The translations under genes and the position numbers were made by a program. From positions 4,526,001 through 4,590,000 of the forward strand of contig OW818681.1 of NCBI GenBank assembly GCA_942493075.1: a stretch of DNA of 64,000 nt. Reading direction: 5' to 3'. The first letter of the stretch is position 1, and each line of letters begins with the position of its first letter. Positions 22,566-31,006 of the stretch are shown one piece after another. Source of the DNA: JBBQYD01 sp942493075 (GTDB taxonomy: Bacteria > Verrucomicrobiota > Verrucomicrobiia > Limisphaerales > UBA8199). The notes beneath the pieces were generated by a model that saw only the letters and a program-made list of their open reading frames with translations, was not told the DNA's origin and ran no database searches.

Positions 22566-23096
22566 GTGAGTATCGTGACCAGAACCGGGGATTCCGGACA
22601 GACGGGCCTGATGTACAACCGCCGTGTGTCAAAATGCCACCCGAGAGTGGAGGCCTATGGCACCGTCGATGAGTTGAACGCGGCTTTAGGCCTGGCGCGT
22701 GCCTCCACATCGCTCGCGCCGGTTTGTGAACACCTCCTCGGCATTCAAAAAGGTTTGGTGCAACTCATGGGCGAACTCGCAACGGCCGTGGAAGATTTGC
22801 CCCGCTTCCTGAAGGACGGGTTCCAGCCGGTTCATTCCGGCATGACAGCTCAACTGGATCAAATGGTCCAGGAAATCGAAAAGCGCGGGATAAGCTATCG
22901 CGGCTGGGCTACCCCAGGAAATACCCTGAGCTCCGCCACCTTTGATGTAGCCCGCACAATCTGCCGCCGGGCGGAGCGAAATGTATGCGCCCTGCAGGAA
23001 GCCGGGCAATTGCAGAACGACGAGATCATTATTTACCTGAACCGGCTCTCCGACCTGCTCTGGCTTTTCGCTCGCTTGACCGAGACTGAGAACTAA
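22566..23096 (+). CDS. cobO/pduO-type: Cob(I)alamin adenosyltransferase, PduO type
   Basis: The product, starting at GTG 22566, has the PduO N-terminal signature TRTGDSGQTGLMYNRRVSK, VEAYGTVDELNAALGLAR, and the C-terminal ICRRAERNVCALQE followed by YLNRLSDLLWLFAR. It transfers the adenosyl group of ATP to cob(I)alamin, making coenzyme B12. The 176-residue length fits the family. It ends 68 bases inside the tail of the convergent RibD-type gene. Confidence 0.92.
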   Translation: MSIVTRTGDSGQTGLMYNRRVSKCHPRVEAYGTVDELNAALGLARASTSLAPVCEHLLGIQKGLVQLMGELATAVEDLPRFLKDGFQPVHSGMTAQLDQMVQEIEKRGISYRGWATPGNTLSSATFDVARTICRRAERNVCALQEAGQLQNDEIIIYLNRLSDLLWLFARLTETEN

Positions 23097-23781
23097 CACC
23101 GGGCCTTCGATACACCAGGTATAACTCGTCCCCAACCTGGCGCCGCGACTTCAATTCCATTCGTGCGGCCTCCCCAAGGCTGGGCGCGCCTGCGCCGTCC
23201 GAAATGGTCGGAGCCGTCCGCCCACCGATGATGAGCGGACAGATTGTCAGATGCAGTTCATCCACGAGCCCGGCTCGGAATAGGGCATCGTTCAGCTCCC
23301 CTCCCCCTTCGCATAATAATCGGCGCACGCCCCACTCCTTGCGCAACCAGGCAAGCGTTTTTGGCCAGTCTATTTCTGATTCGCCACAAACCCGCACATG
23401 CGGTGTCAACCGCTTCAGAGCCTCAAGCCGCTTCCGCGACGCCACCCCCGTTGTCAGAATGAGGATCGGAGAAAAATCATGTTTGAACACCTCCGCCTCA
23501 GGGTTGATCGAAGCGGATCTGCTCACAATGATTCTCAGGTTGCTCTCGGCCAGCCCATGACGGCGGCGAAGCCTCCGGTAGCGTTCCGGTCCCGGGCCCA
23601 GATTCACCGGGTTCAGGTCTACGGTGCGCGCCCCTGCCATTACTGCGTCCGCTGTTGCGCGGAGTTCCAGGAGATGGGCATGGTCCCGGGGGCTGCCGAA
23701 TGAACTCACGGCCCGGCTGGCAGTGGCTATTTTGCCGTCGGCACTCATGGCCATGTTCACAAAAAGGAACGGCATCTTCAT
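23029..23781 (-). CDS. RibD-type reductase domain protein, stand-alone
   Basis: A 250-residue protein of the RibD C-terminal (dihydrofolate-reductase-like) family. Seen: FVNMAMSADGKIAT at the start, AVMAGARTVDLNP, RLLCEGGGELNDALF, and VDELHLTICPLIIGG. This domain reduces the ribosylaminopyrimidine in riboflavin synthesis. Here it lacks the deaminase half and is not in a rib operon, so it may be a separate reductase. The last 25 residues are Arg/Ser-rich and overlap the adenosyltransferase gene by 68 bases on the other strand. Confidence 0.85.
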   Translation of the reverse strand: MKMPFLFVNMAMSADGKIATASRAVSSFGSPRDHAHLLELRATADAVMAGARTVDLNPVNLGPGPERYRRLRRRHGLAESNLRIIVSRSASINPEAEVFKHDFSPILILTTGVASRKRLEALKRLTPHVRVCGESEIDWPKTLAWLRKEWGVRRLLCEGGGELNDALFRAGLVDELHLTICPLIIGGRTAPTISDGAGAPSLGEAARMELKSRRQVGDELYLVYRRPGVSSQSRSSERKARAGRRAGSGK

Positions 23782-23827
23782 GAAATTCGAGCCGCCGCAA
23801 CAATCGTATATACTCGATAACTAGTTA

Positions 23828-24904
23828 TCACTTGATCAGCATGGCATCCCCATAACTGAAAAACCGGTATTGCTCGCGCACCGCCTCCGCGTACGCGCTC
23901 CGCACCAGCTCAATCCCAGCCGTGCTCCCCGGCGCCGCAAACGCGCTCACCAGCATCAACAGCGTTGAGCGCGGCAAATGAAAATTCGTTAAAAGCGCAT
24001 CCACAGCCTGGAATGTGGCCGGTGGATAGAGAAAGATCGAGGTGGTTCCAGACCCGGCTTTCAACCGGCCGCCATTCGCGCGTGCCACGCTTTCCAGAAC
24101 CCGGACTGTCGTGGTTCCCACACCCACAACTTTGCTGCCCGACATGCGTGCGGCATCAATCGCGGATACCGTGCGCGCGGGTAATGTAAAGACTTCCTCG
24201 TGCATCCGATGCTCGGAAACCAGTTCCGCCTTGACTGGCGTGAAGGTTCCCAGACCGACATGCAACGTGACAAATTCCACCAGCACGCCCTTTGCCCGGA
24301 TGTGCTCCAACAACTGCGGGGTGAAGTGCAGACCTGCGGTCGGCGCTGCTACTGAACCGGGTGTTTGCGCATAGACGGTCTGATAGCGCCTGGAGTCTTC
24401 CGCGCTGGGCCCGGCGAGATCGCGATTGATATACGGCGGCAGAGGCATCTCTCCGTAAATGTCAACCAACTCCAAAACGTTGCGGCTCCCGTCGAATTGC
24501 AGCCGCCGGTGTCCCGCATCGCTCGTCTCCACAACAGTCGCTCGCAGCGGACTTGACTGCGGAGTCCGCGCCTGAAAGTCAATGATGGTGCCGGGTTGAG
24601 CTCGCTTGCCCGGACGAACCATCACCCACCAATCATTTACCGACACCTCCTGAAAAAGCAGTATTTCAAAATGCCCGCCGGTGCGCGCGTTGTGCCCGCG
24701 AAGCCGCGCGGGTATGACACGTGAATCATTCAACACCAGCACATCTCCAGGATTCAAATAATTCAGAATGGCTGGAAATCGATGGTGCTCCATTCTATGG
24801 CTGCCTCGATCGAGGACCAGCAAACGGGAGTTATCACGCTCAGGAGCGGGCTCCTGCGCGATCAGTCCGGGTGGAAGTTGGTAGTCAAATTCTGCCGTCC
24901 TCAT
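23828..24904 (-). CDS. queA: S-adenosylmethionine:tRNA ribosyltransferase-isomerase
   Basis: The 358-residue product has the QueA pattern: FDYQLPPGLIAQEPAPERDN, GDVLVLNDSRVIPARL, GEMPLPPYI with YQTVYA, GSVAAPTAGLHF, and FHLPRSTLLMLVSAFA near the end. It makes epoxyqueuosine in tRNA anticodons from preQ1. It is transcribed away from the division cluster, with 340 non-coding bases between them. Confidence 0.96.
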   Translation of the reverse strand: MRTAEFDYQLPPGLIAQEPAPERDNSRLLVLDRGSHRMEHHRFPAILNYLNPGDVLVLNDSRVIPARLRGHNARTGGHFEILLFQEVSVNDWWVMVRPGKRAQPGTIIDFQARTPQSSPLRATVVETSDAGHRRLQFDGSRNVLELVDIYGEMPLPPYINRDLAGPSAEDSRRYQTVYAQTPGSVAAPTAGLHFTPQLLEHIRAKGVLVEFVTLHVGLGTFTPVKAELVSEHRMHEEVFTLPARTVSAIDAARMSGSKVVGVGTTTVRVLESVARANGGRLKAGSGTTSIFLYPPATFQAVDALLTNFHLPRSTLLMLVSAFAAPGSTAGIELVRSAYAEAVREQYRFFSYGDAMLIK

Positions 24905-25244
24905 GCCTGCGGCTCCAACTTAGCTAAGCGCCGTACGGAAGACAGGAAAAACCCTCAGAAAGGTAAAAGTCCGGTGGCGGGGATCTGTCTTACGGCCCAT
25001 GGCGCTGTTCCTGGTTATCCACAGCTCGGGGAGTTGGCAAAGTGAACCCAGCAAGATTTGATTGGGTTACGTTATCGTTATCTAAGGTGCTCATTTCCGT
25101 CTCTTTACTGGGAATACCCCACCCCGATGTAATAAATTGTGAATAACTTTGGGATAACCCTCCATATTCCCCCTTGACAGTAAGTGGGGAAAGGTGGTTT
25201 AAAGTGGGGCGTAGTGGGGAGTTGGGGCGGTTCCATCCCCACCT
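24905..25244. other. Divergent intergenic region between queA and mraZ
   Basis: It contains AT-rich DNA and the dcw promoter with GTGG boxes (25174-25227). No gene is supported; the leftward queA promoter must also lie here. Confidence 0.6.
25174..25227 (+). promoter_or_regulatory. dcw promoter with phased MraZ-type boxes
   Basis: TTGACA (25174-25179) is a consensus -35 box. TTTAAA at 25198-25203, 18 bases on, is a possible -10. GTGG occurs at 25184, 25194, 25204 and 25214, at exactly 10-bp spacing, with a weaker TTGGGG at 25222. Repeats of about one helical turn are how MraZ operators are built in other bacteria, so auto-regulation by the MraZ just downstream is expected. Confidence 0.8.
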
Positions 25245-25715
25245 GTGAATAAAATGGAAACGGGCGACGCCATAGTGCCAACCTTCTGTTCCATCTACAC
25301 CCACGGTGTAGATGAGAAGCGGCGCGTCCAATTCCCGGCTCGCTGGCGGCCGAAGAATGAGTCTGTTGAGATCTACCTGGTTCTTTGGACTAAGTACACG
25401 CAGGGGACCTGTATTCGTGGAATGCTCCCAGCCAAGTTTGCGGAAACGCAGGCGATCCTCAATGCGATGTCGAATGATGACCCGTCCAAGCCGGTTCTGA
25501 AGCGGATCGTCGCCGGCAATTCGGAGCCGACCCTGTTGGACAAAGCGGGCCGGATTTGCATTCCCGAGAGATTGGCGGTTAAGGCGCAAATCACTAATGA
25601 AGTGGTTTTGCACGGGATGGGTGATCGGTTCGAGATCTGGAATCCCGCTCTGCACGCGCAGATCTGGGAGGCGGATATGGACCTGGCACCTACAGCCCTC
25701 AAAATATTGGAGTGA
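25245..25715 (+). CDS. mraZ: MraZ transcriptional regulator
   Basis: The 156-residue product holds two MraZ/SpoVT-type segments: SIYTHGVDEKRRVQFPARWR near the N-terminus and EPTLLDKAGRICIPERLAV in the second half. MraZ proteins form ring-like oligomers that bind the promoter of their own dcw operon. Start may be GTG 25245 or, in frame, ATG 25254. Four bases separate it from the next gene. Confidence 0.9.
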   Translation: MNKMETGDAIVPTFCSIYTHGVDEKRRVQFPARWRPKNESVEIYLVLWTKYTQGTCIRGMLPAKFAETQAILNAMSNDDPSKPVLKRIVAGNSEPTLLDKAGRICIPERLAVKAQITNEVVLHGMGDRFEIWNPALHAQIWEADMDLAPTALKILE

Positions 25716-25718
25716 CCT

Positions 25719-26249
25719 ATGAGCCTGTTGCGATTATTGGCGGCGGGAAAGAGCCTGATGGGGTTGAAAGATCCCCGTGGGCGTTTCGAAGTCACCGAAA
25801 AACGATTGTTGCCGAAGTTTGAGGCAGCCAAGAACCCGTTCAGGGCGACGACGCTGCCGCATGGCAAACCGGAGGATCGGGAACCATTGCCGCCTGCGGA
25901 GCCCGAGGTGGTGCCCGCCGATGCAGCTAAGAGTCCAACTGCTGAGGCGGTGACGAACCCGACTCCCCGGACGGCCCGAGCCCGATCATTGTGGGAGCGA
26001 GCGGGCGACAAGTGCCGCGGCACCTGGCCTTTTGGTGCAGGCGCGAAGAAACAGGAAGTCCGCACGGTTCAGCCTGAACTGTCCCTGGAGCTGGTGCGGG
26101 TGGTCAGGAATGATTTGAGTGACTCGGACGGACAGGAGAAGCCGAAGAAAGCAGAAGGCCCGGCGATCCGCACGTTGCATAAGGGTGCGGATGCCGTGCG
26201 CGCGATAGAGAAGTCCGCGCGGGACCTGCTGCATGCATGCAAGCTTTGA
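25719..26249 (+). CDS. Unknown protein between mraZ and rsmH, 176 aa
   Basis: A 176-residue product with no recognised fold. It has a short hydrophobic start (MSLLRLLAAGKSLMGL), a Pro/Ala/Glu-rich disordered middle (residues about 50-90) and a charged C-terminus. The segment DPRGRFEVTEKRLLPKF may be a small conserved motif. Position in the operon (GGAGTG ribosome site, 4-base gap from mraZ, 13 bases to rsmH) indicates it is expressed with the division genes. The open frame shows no sign of decay. A lineage-specific division or cell-wall protein is a guess. Confidence 0.65.
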   Translation: MSLLRLLAAGKSLMGLKDPRGRFEVTEKRLLPKFEAAKNPFRATTLPHGKPEDREPLPPAEPEVVPADAAKSPTAEAVTNPTPRTARARSLWERAGDKCRGTWPFGAGAKKQEVRTVQPELSLELVRVVRNDLSDSDGQEKPKKAEGPAIRTLHKGADAVRAIEKSARDLLHACKL

Positions 26250-26262
26250 GGAGCCATGAACA

Positions 26263-27192
26263 GTGCCGAACTTCGCACACAAACCAGTAATGCTGGCCGA
26301 AGTATTGAGCGCGTTGCAACCGCGCTCGGGCGGCCTGTACCTGGACGGCACGGTCGGTGGGGGTGGACACGCGGAAGCCATATTGGACGCGAGTTCGCCG
26401 GATGGCCGGTTGCGCGGGTTCGATCGAGATGGCGTCGCGCTTGAAGCGGCTGGCGCGCGGCTGGCGCGTTTTGCAGGGCGTTTCGAGCTGCGGCGGGGCA
26501 ATTACGCGGATTTGGCCGAGTGGATCGAGCCGGGCAGTTGTGATGGTGTGTTGCTGGACCTGGGAGTGAGTTCTCCCCAGCTCGATTGGGCCGAGCGCGG
26601 TTTCAGCTTCCAGCAGGATGGGCCGCTCGATATGCGAATGGACCAGCGCAGTGGAGTCACGGCCGCCGATGTGGTCAACAACTGGACGGCTGGGGAGCTG
26701 GCGAAGATTTTTTGGGAGTATGGGGATGAGCCAAATGGGCGGCGGCTGGCCCAGGCCATCGAGCGGGATCGCCAGACGCGCCCGTTCCGGACCACGTTGG
26801 AGCTGGCCGGATTGATCGAACGGCTGGTGCCGCGCCGGGGGAAAAAGGCGCATCCGGCTACAAAAGTTTTTCAGGCGTTGCGAATAGCGGTGAACGATGA
26901 GCTCGGCTCGTTGACGCGAGGATTGGCGGCAGCGGTGCGGGTGCTGAAGCCGGGTGGCCGGTTGGCGGTGATCACGTTTCACTCGCTGGAGGATCGAATG
27001 GTGAAGCTGTTCGGTCGGGAGCGCGCCAGAGATTACGATTTTCCCGGTGATGTAGATGTTCCGGAGTTGCGGGTGCCCCGTGTGCCCGAACTGAGCTGGA
27101 TCAGCCGCAAGGCCATTTGCCCGCGGGCGGAGGAGTTGGCGGACAATCCACGGAGCCGGAGCGCGCAATTGCGCGTGATGGAAAAAGTTTAG
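26263..27192 (+). CDS. rsmH: 16S rRNA m4C1402 methyltransferase
   Basis: Start is GTG 26263, with GAGGAG nine bases upstream. Motifs: FAHKPVMLAEVL, the SAM-binding LDGTVGGGGHAEAIL, VLLDLGVSSPQLDWAERGFS, and the C-terminal RVLKPGGRLAVITFHSLEDR. The length of 309 residues is usual. It modifies C1402 of 16S rRNA at the decoding site. As in most bacteria it sits near the head of the dcw cluster. Confidence 0.96.
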   Translation: MPNFAHKPVMLAEVLSALQPRSGGLYLDGTVGGGGHAEAILDASSPDGRLRGFDRDGVALEAAGARLARFAGRFELRRGNYADLAEWIEPGSCDGVLLDLGVSSPQLDWAERGFSFQQDGPLDMRMDQRSGVTAADVVNNWTAGELAKIFWEYGDEPNGRRLAQAIERDRQTRPFRTTLELAGLIERLVPRRGKKAHPATKVFQALRIAVNDELGSLTRGLAAAVRVLKPGGRLAVITFHSLEDRMVKLFGRERARDYDFPGDVDVPELRVPRVPELSWISRKAICPRAEELADNPRSRSAQLRVMEKV

Positions 27193-27208
27193 AGGAAAGA
27201 GAAGAGAT

Positions 27209-27598
27209 ATGGCGAGGAATCGCAAAACACAATCGGCGTTCGCGTGGTTTCGGCCCGCTGCCAGTTGCGGGCTGGTGTGCCTGCTGCTGGGAGGCTCGGG
27301 CTTGGGCTACGTCTGGCAGACCGGTGTGATCAAGGATTTAGGGCAGCAGATCAGCCAGCGGGAAAGGCAGTTGCTGGAGTTGAACGATCAAAATGAAAAG
27401 CTGCGCAAGCAGCTCGGTTACATGCGCTCTCCGCGTTACCTGGAAGCGCGCATCAAAGAGCTGAACCTGGGGCTGGCGATTCCGCAGCCGGCGCAGATTT
27501 TGCGGCTGAGTGAGCCTGTCACGGACTATCCGGAGGTTGATAAAACCCCGGAGCGGCACTACGCCGCGAGCGGAAACCCAAGCGCAACGGTCCGGTAA
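27209..27598 (+). CDS. ftsL: FtsL-like septum protein
   Basis: The 129-residue product has one membrane segment at about residues 18-36 (ASCGLVCLLLGGSGLGYVW), then a heptad-rich coiled coil (ISQRERQLLELNDQNEKLRK). It occupies the ftsL position between rsmH and ftsI. FtsL pairs with FtsB through the coiled coil and activates FtsWI. Sequence conservation of FtsL is low, so the call rests on layout and position. Confidence 0.75.
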   Translation: MARNRKTQSAFAWFRPAASCGLVCLLLGGSGLGYVWQTGVIKDLGQQISQRERQLLELNDQNEKLRKQLGYMRSPRYLEARIKELNLGLAIPQPAQILRLSEPVTDYPEVDKTPERHYAASGNPSATVR

Positions 27599-27674
27599 AG
27601 AACTTGTAGCAATAAACCGCCGTTCGCCGCGATTTGGATGAGGAACCAGTCGCGGCGGACGGTTGGTTCATGGT

Positions 27675-29606
27675 ATGGCGAAGCAACGACAATTGTTCAT
27701 TTTGACCCTGCTGGCGGCGGTCGTGGTGCTGTCCTTTGCGGGGCTGGCTTGGCGCCTGATCGATCTGCAGGTGTTGCGCCATGCGCAATTGTCCGACCGC
27801 GCTGAGTTAAATACAAAACGGGAATATTTCCTCCAGCCGCGTCGCGGTGATATCTACGATGCACGCGGGAACCTGCTGGCCACGAGCATGTTTGTTAAAA
27901 CCGTGTGTGCGGACCCCTCACTGCTTCTCAACCGCCAGGCCGAGGTGGCCCGGGTGCTGGCCCCGCTGCTTGAAGAAAACCCTGATGCTTTGGCGCAGAA
28001 GCTCGCGCTACGCATTCGACTCAACCAGAAAAACGTCGCGGTAACCAATCGTTACGTGGTCCTCAAACGGAAGGTGCCGGGTGATACCTGGAAAGCCATC
28101 CAGCAGGCGATGAGCACAAATCTGTTCGGCCTCGACCCATCGAAGATGACCAAGCGTGAGGAGCGCGACTTCGATTATCTCCGCGCACGAGCGATTTTCA
28201 CCGAGCCTATCGATGACCAGCTCAGGGTTTATCCGGCACAAACCCTCGCCTCGCACGTGCTCGGATACGTGGGCATGCACGAGAAAGAGCAAGACGGCAA
28301 GCTCCTCCTGGAGACGACCGGAAAAGACGGCATCGAGCTAACGATGAATTCGAAGCTCAGCGGTATGCGCGGCTGGCGTCGGACGGAAACAGACTCACGC
28401 CGCCGCGAAGTAACCGCTTTCCGTGAGCAGGACGTGGAACCGCGAGACGGATTGAACGTCGTCCTGACGATTGATTCGGTCATTCAGCATTACGCGGAAC
28501 AGGCGTTGAGCCAGGCCATGCAAAAGCATGCGCCCTTGAGCGCCTCTGCCGTAGTGGTAAGACCGCAAACCGGCGAAATCCTCGCGATGGCCACCCTGCC
28601 CTCATTCGATCCTAACGACCCAGGCAGCCGCCCGGAAGTGCGCAAAAATCGCATCATCGCTGACATTGCGGAGCCTGGCTCCACGTTCAAAGTCGTCGTG
28701 GTTTCAGCCGCCTTGAATGAGGGAGTCGTCAGCCTCAACGACGTGTTCCACTGTGAGCATGGCCGATTCCATTTCGGCAACAGAATTCTGCATGACGATC
28801 ATTCGTACGGCCCCCTGACCGTTGAAGGAATTATCACGAAATCTTCCAACATCGGAGCTGCCAAAATCGGCATCAAACTTGGAGAAGATCGGCTATACAA
28901 ATATGTGCAGGACTTCGGCTTTGGCACCGCCACAGGAATCCCTCTGCCGGGCGAAGTGAGTGCCCGCCTGTTTGTGCCGCCGCCAAAGAAATGGTCCGGC
29001 ATCACCATTGCCCAGATACCCATGGGACACGGAATCGCGGTAACCCGGCTGCAAATGGCCATGGCCATGAGCGCGATTGCCAACAAAGGAGTTTTGATGC
29101 GCCCGATGCTCGTTAGTCGCCTCGAAGACGATCAGCGCCACGTTATCGCCACCTACTCACCGCAACGCGTGCGGCAGGTGATCAGCGAGAACACCGCTCG
29201 CATGATGGTCCAGGCGCTAAAGACCGTTGCGACGACGAACGGCACCGCTGCGAAAACCGCTCTGGAGCATTACACCGTAGCAGGCAAAACCGGCACCGCA
29301 CAGAAAGCAGAGAACGGCAACTACGTGCGCGGAAAGTATCTGTCCTCCTTTATTGGGTTCTTCCCGGCGGACAATCCCGAATTGTGCATCTCGGTCGTCT
29401 TGGATGAGCCCAAGAACGGTTACTACGGCGGAACGACCGCCGGCCCGGTGTTCCGTCAGATTGCCGAATTATCAGCCAATTACCTGAACATTCGTCCTGA
29501 GGAAGGGCGTGAACCGAAACTCGCCAGCCTGGGCGAGCCTGAGGCCAAAAACGGAAAAAACATTGCAGAACCACGGGCAAGTGGGACACCAGCGGTGCAT
29601 AATTAG
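27675..29606 (+). CDS. ftsI: Septal peptidoglycan transpeptidase (PBP3-type)
   Basis: Start set at ATG 27675. A TM segment (LFILTLLAAVVVLSFAGLAW) is followed by a dimerisation domain with RRGDIYDARGNLLA. The transpeptidase domain has the triad S336-T-F-K339 (nucleophile Ser), S390-S391-N392 and K538-T-G. Late motifs include FAEPGSTFK-like context and DEPKNGYYGGTTAGPVF. It crosslinks septal wall under FtsW. The C-terminal 50 residues are an unusual charged tail. murE, which usually follows ftsI, is missing; murF starts 11 bases later. Confidence 0.93.
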   Translation: MAKQRQLFILTLLAAVVVLSFAGLAWRLIDLQVLRHAQLSDRAELNTKREYFLQPRRGDIYDARGNLLATSMFVKTVCADPSLLLNRQAEVARVLAPLLEENPDALAQKLALRIRLNQKNVAVTNRYVVLKRKVPGDTWKAIQQAMSTNLFGLDPSKMTKREERDFDYLRARAIFTEPIDDQLRVYPAQTLASHVLGYVGMHEKEQDGKLLLETTGKDGIELTMNSKLSGMRGWRRTETDSRRREVTAFREQDVEPRDGLNVVLTIDSVIQHYAEQALSQAMQKHAPLSASAVVVRPQTGEILAMATLPSFDPNDPGSRPEVRKNRIIADIAEPGSTFKVVVVSAALNEGVVSLNDVFHCEHGRFHFGNRILHDDHSYGPLTVEGIITKSSNIGAAKIGIKLGEDRLYKYVQDFGFGTATGIPLPGEVSARLFVPPPKKWSGITIAQIPMGHGIAVTRLQMAMAMSAIANKGVLMRPMLVSRLEDDQRHVIATYSPQRVRQVISENTARMMVQALKTVATTNGTAAKTALEHYTVAGKTGTAQKAENGNYVRGKYLSSFIGFFPADNPELCISVVLDEPKNGYYGGTTAGPVFRQIAELSANYLNIRPEEGREPKLASLGEPEAKNGKNIAEPRASGTPAVHN

Positions 29607-29617
29607 CCAGAGAATCA

Positions 29618-31006
29618 ATGGACGCGCGAACCCTTAACTATGTTTCTGAAGCTTGTCGGGGCGAACTCCACGGCAACCCCGACTTGCTGGTGCAGAGGGT
29701 CTGCACTGATTCGCGCCAGGTTCAGCCCGGCGACTTATTCGTCGCTCTAAAGGGGGACCAATTCGATGCGCACGATTTTCTTGGTGAAGTAGCGGGAAAA
29801 GCAACTGCATTGCTAATTCAAGCAGAGAAGCCGGCACCGGAGGGAGCCTCCCAGGTGATCCGCGTAGCCGATACGCGCCGGGCGTTAGGGCAGCTTGCCG
29901 CTCGTTATCGGCAGGATTTCTCCATCCCGCTCATCGCGGTGGCTGGGTCAAACGGGAAGACCACCACCAAGGAGATTCTTTCGGCTGTACTACGACGCCG
30001 GTTCAACGTTCTTTCCAACGAAGCAAGCTTCAATAATGACATTGGAGTGCCGCTTACACTGCTTAAGCTTTCCAAGGAGCACCAGTTCGGAATTCTGGAG
30101 GCTGGTACCAATCACCCCGGAGAACTGCAACCCCTGCTGCGCATGATCAGTCCCCAGTGGGGCGTCATCACCAGCATCGGCCGTGAACATCTGGAGTTCT
30201 TCGGTGACGTGGCTGGAGTAGCACACGAGGAAGGGACGTTGGCGGAAGTGCTGCCTCCCACTGGCAAGCTGTTTCTAAATGGCGATCACGACTGGGTGAC
30301 ACCGATTGCGGCTCGCTCCACGGCACCAGTGGTCAAACTCGGATTCGGCGCCCAAAATGGGTGGCGAGCCTCCCGCGTGCGCATGGACTCCAAAGGCATT
30401 TACTTTGTGGTGAGCGGAGGCAATCCGGAGTATGAAGGGGAATACCGGCTGGCGTTGCTGGGAGAGCATCAAGCCACTAATGCTCTGTTTGCCATCGCAC
30501 TGGCGAGTGAATTAGGCCTGCCCAAGAGTGAGATCCAACTGGCATTCCAGGAGATCAAGCCGCCCAAGATGCGGCTGCAAATCCGTGAGCTTCAGGATGT
30601 GCGTATTCTTGAGGACGTTTACAATTCGAACCTTGATTCGGCATTGGCCGCGTTATCAACCCTGCGCGACTTGCCCTGCAAGGGCCGTCGCATCGCGGTG
30701 CTGGGCGATATGGCGGAGCTCGGCCCCCATAGCCAGGCGGCCCATGAGGAACTGGGACGCCGCGCCGCCGAATCGGGCGTAGGACAGCTTTTTGCGGCCG
30801 GAAAATGGGCATCTGCCATCGCCACCGGGGCCAAGGCGGGGGGACTTAGCCGGGTCCTGGAGATTGCCGAGGTTGGAACAGCCGCTGCTGCGGTAAAAAG
30901 CTTTTTAAAAAGTGGAGATCTGGTGTTGATCAAAGCCTCGCGTTCGGCTCGGTTTGAACGGATCATTGAACTGCTCCGTGCCGATGAGGGAGGGAAGAAG
31001 AACTGA
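29618..31006 (+). CDS. murF: UDP-MurNAc-tripeptide:D-Ala-D-Ala ligase
   Basis: The 462-residue product shows the Mur-ligase pattern: RQVQPGDLFVALKGDQFDAH, the ATP loop AVAGSNGKTTTKE, NNDIGVPLTLL, ILEAGTNHPGEL, and the C-terminal segments EDVYNSNLDSALAAL and RRIAVLGDMAELG (both typical of MurF). It adds D-Ala-D-Ala to the peptide stem. Its stop shares bases with the mraY start (ATGA-type overlap at 31006). Confidence 0.94.
   Translation: MDARTLNYVSEACRGELHGNPDLLVQRVCTDSRQVQPGDLFVALKGDQFDAHDFLGEVAGKATALLIQAEKPAPEGASQVIRVADTRRALGQLAARYRQDFSIPLIAVAGSNGKTTTKEILSAVLRRRFNVLSNEASFNNDIGVPLTLLKLSKEHQFGILEAGTNHPGELQPLLRMISPQWGVITSIGREHLEFFGDVAGVAHEEGTLAEVLPPTGKLFLNGDHDWVTPIAARSTAPVVKLGFGAQNGWRASRVRMDSKGIYFVVSGGNPEYEGEYRLALLGEHQATNALFAIALASELGLPKSEIQLAFQEIKPPKMRLQIRELQDVRILEDVYNSNLDSALAALSTLRDLPCKGRRIAVLGDMAELGPHSQAAHEELGRRAAESGVGQLFAAGKWASAIATGAKAGGLSRVLEIAEVGTAAAAVKSFLKSGDLVLIKASRSARFERIIELLRADEGGKKN

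Noticed and set aside
26104..27225. Minus-strand frame of 373 codons
   Set aside because: Shadow of rsmH; the high GC content of the third codon position keeps the antisense frame open.
29607..29617. Trace of murE between ftsI and murF
   Set aside because: Only 11 bases separate the genes; no relic is possible.
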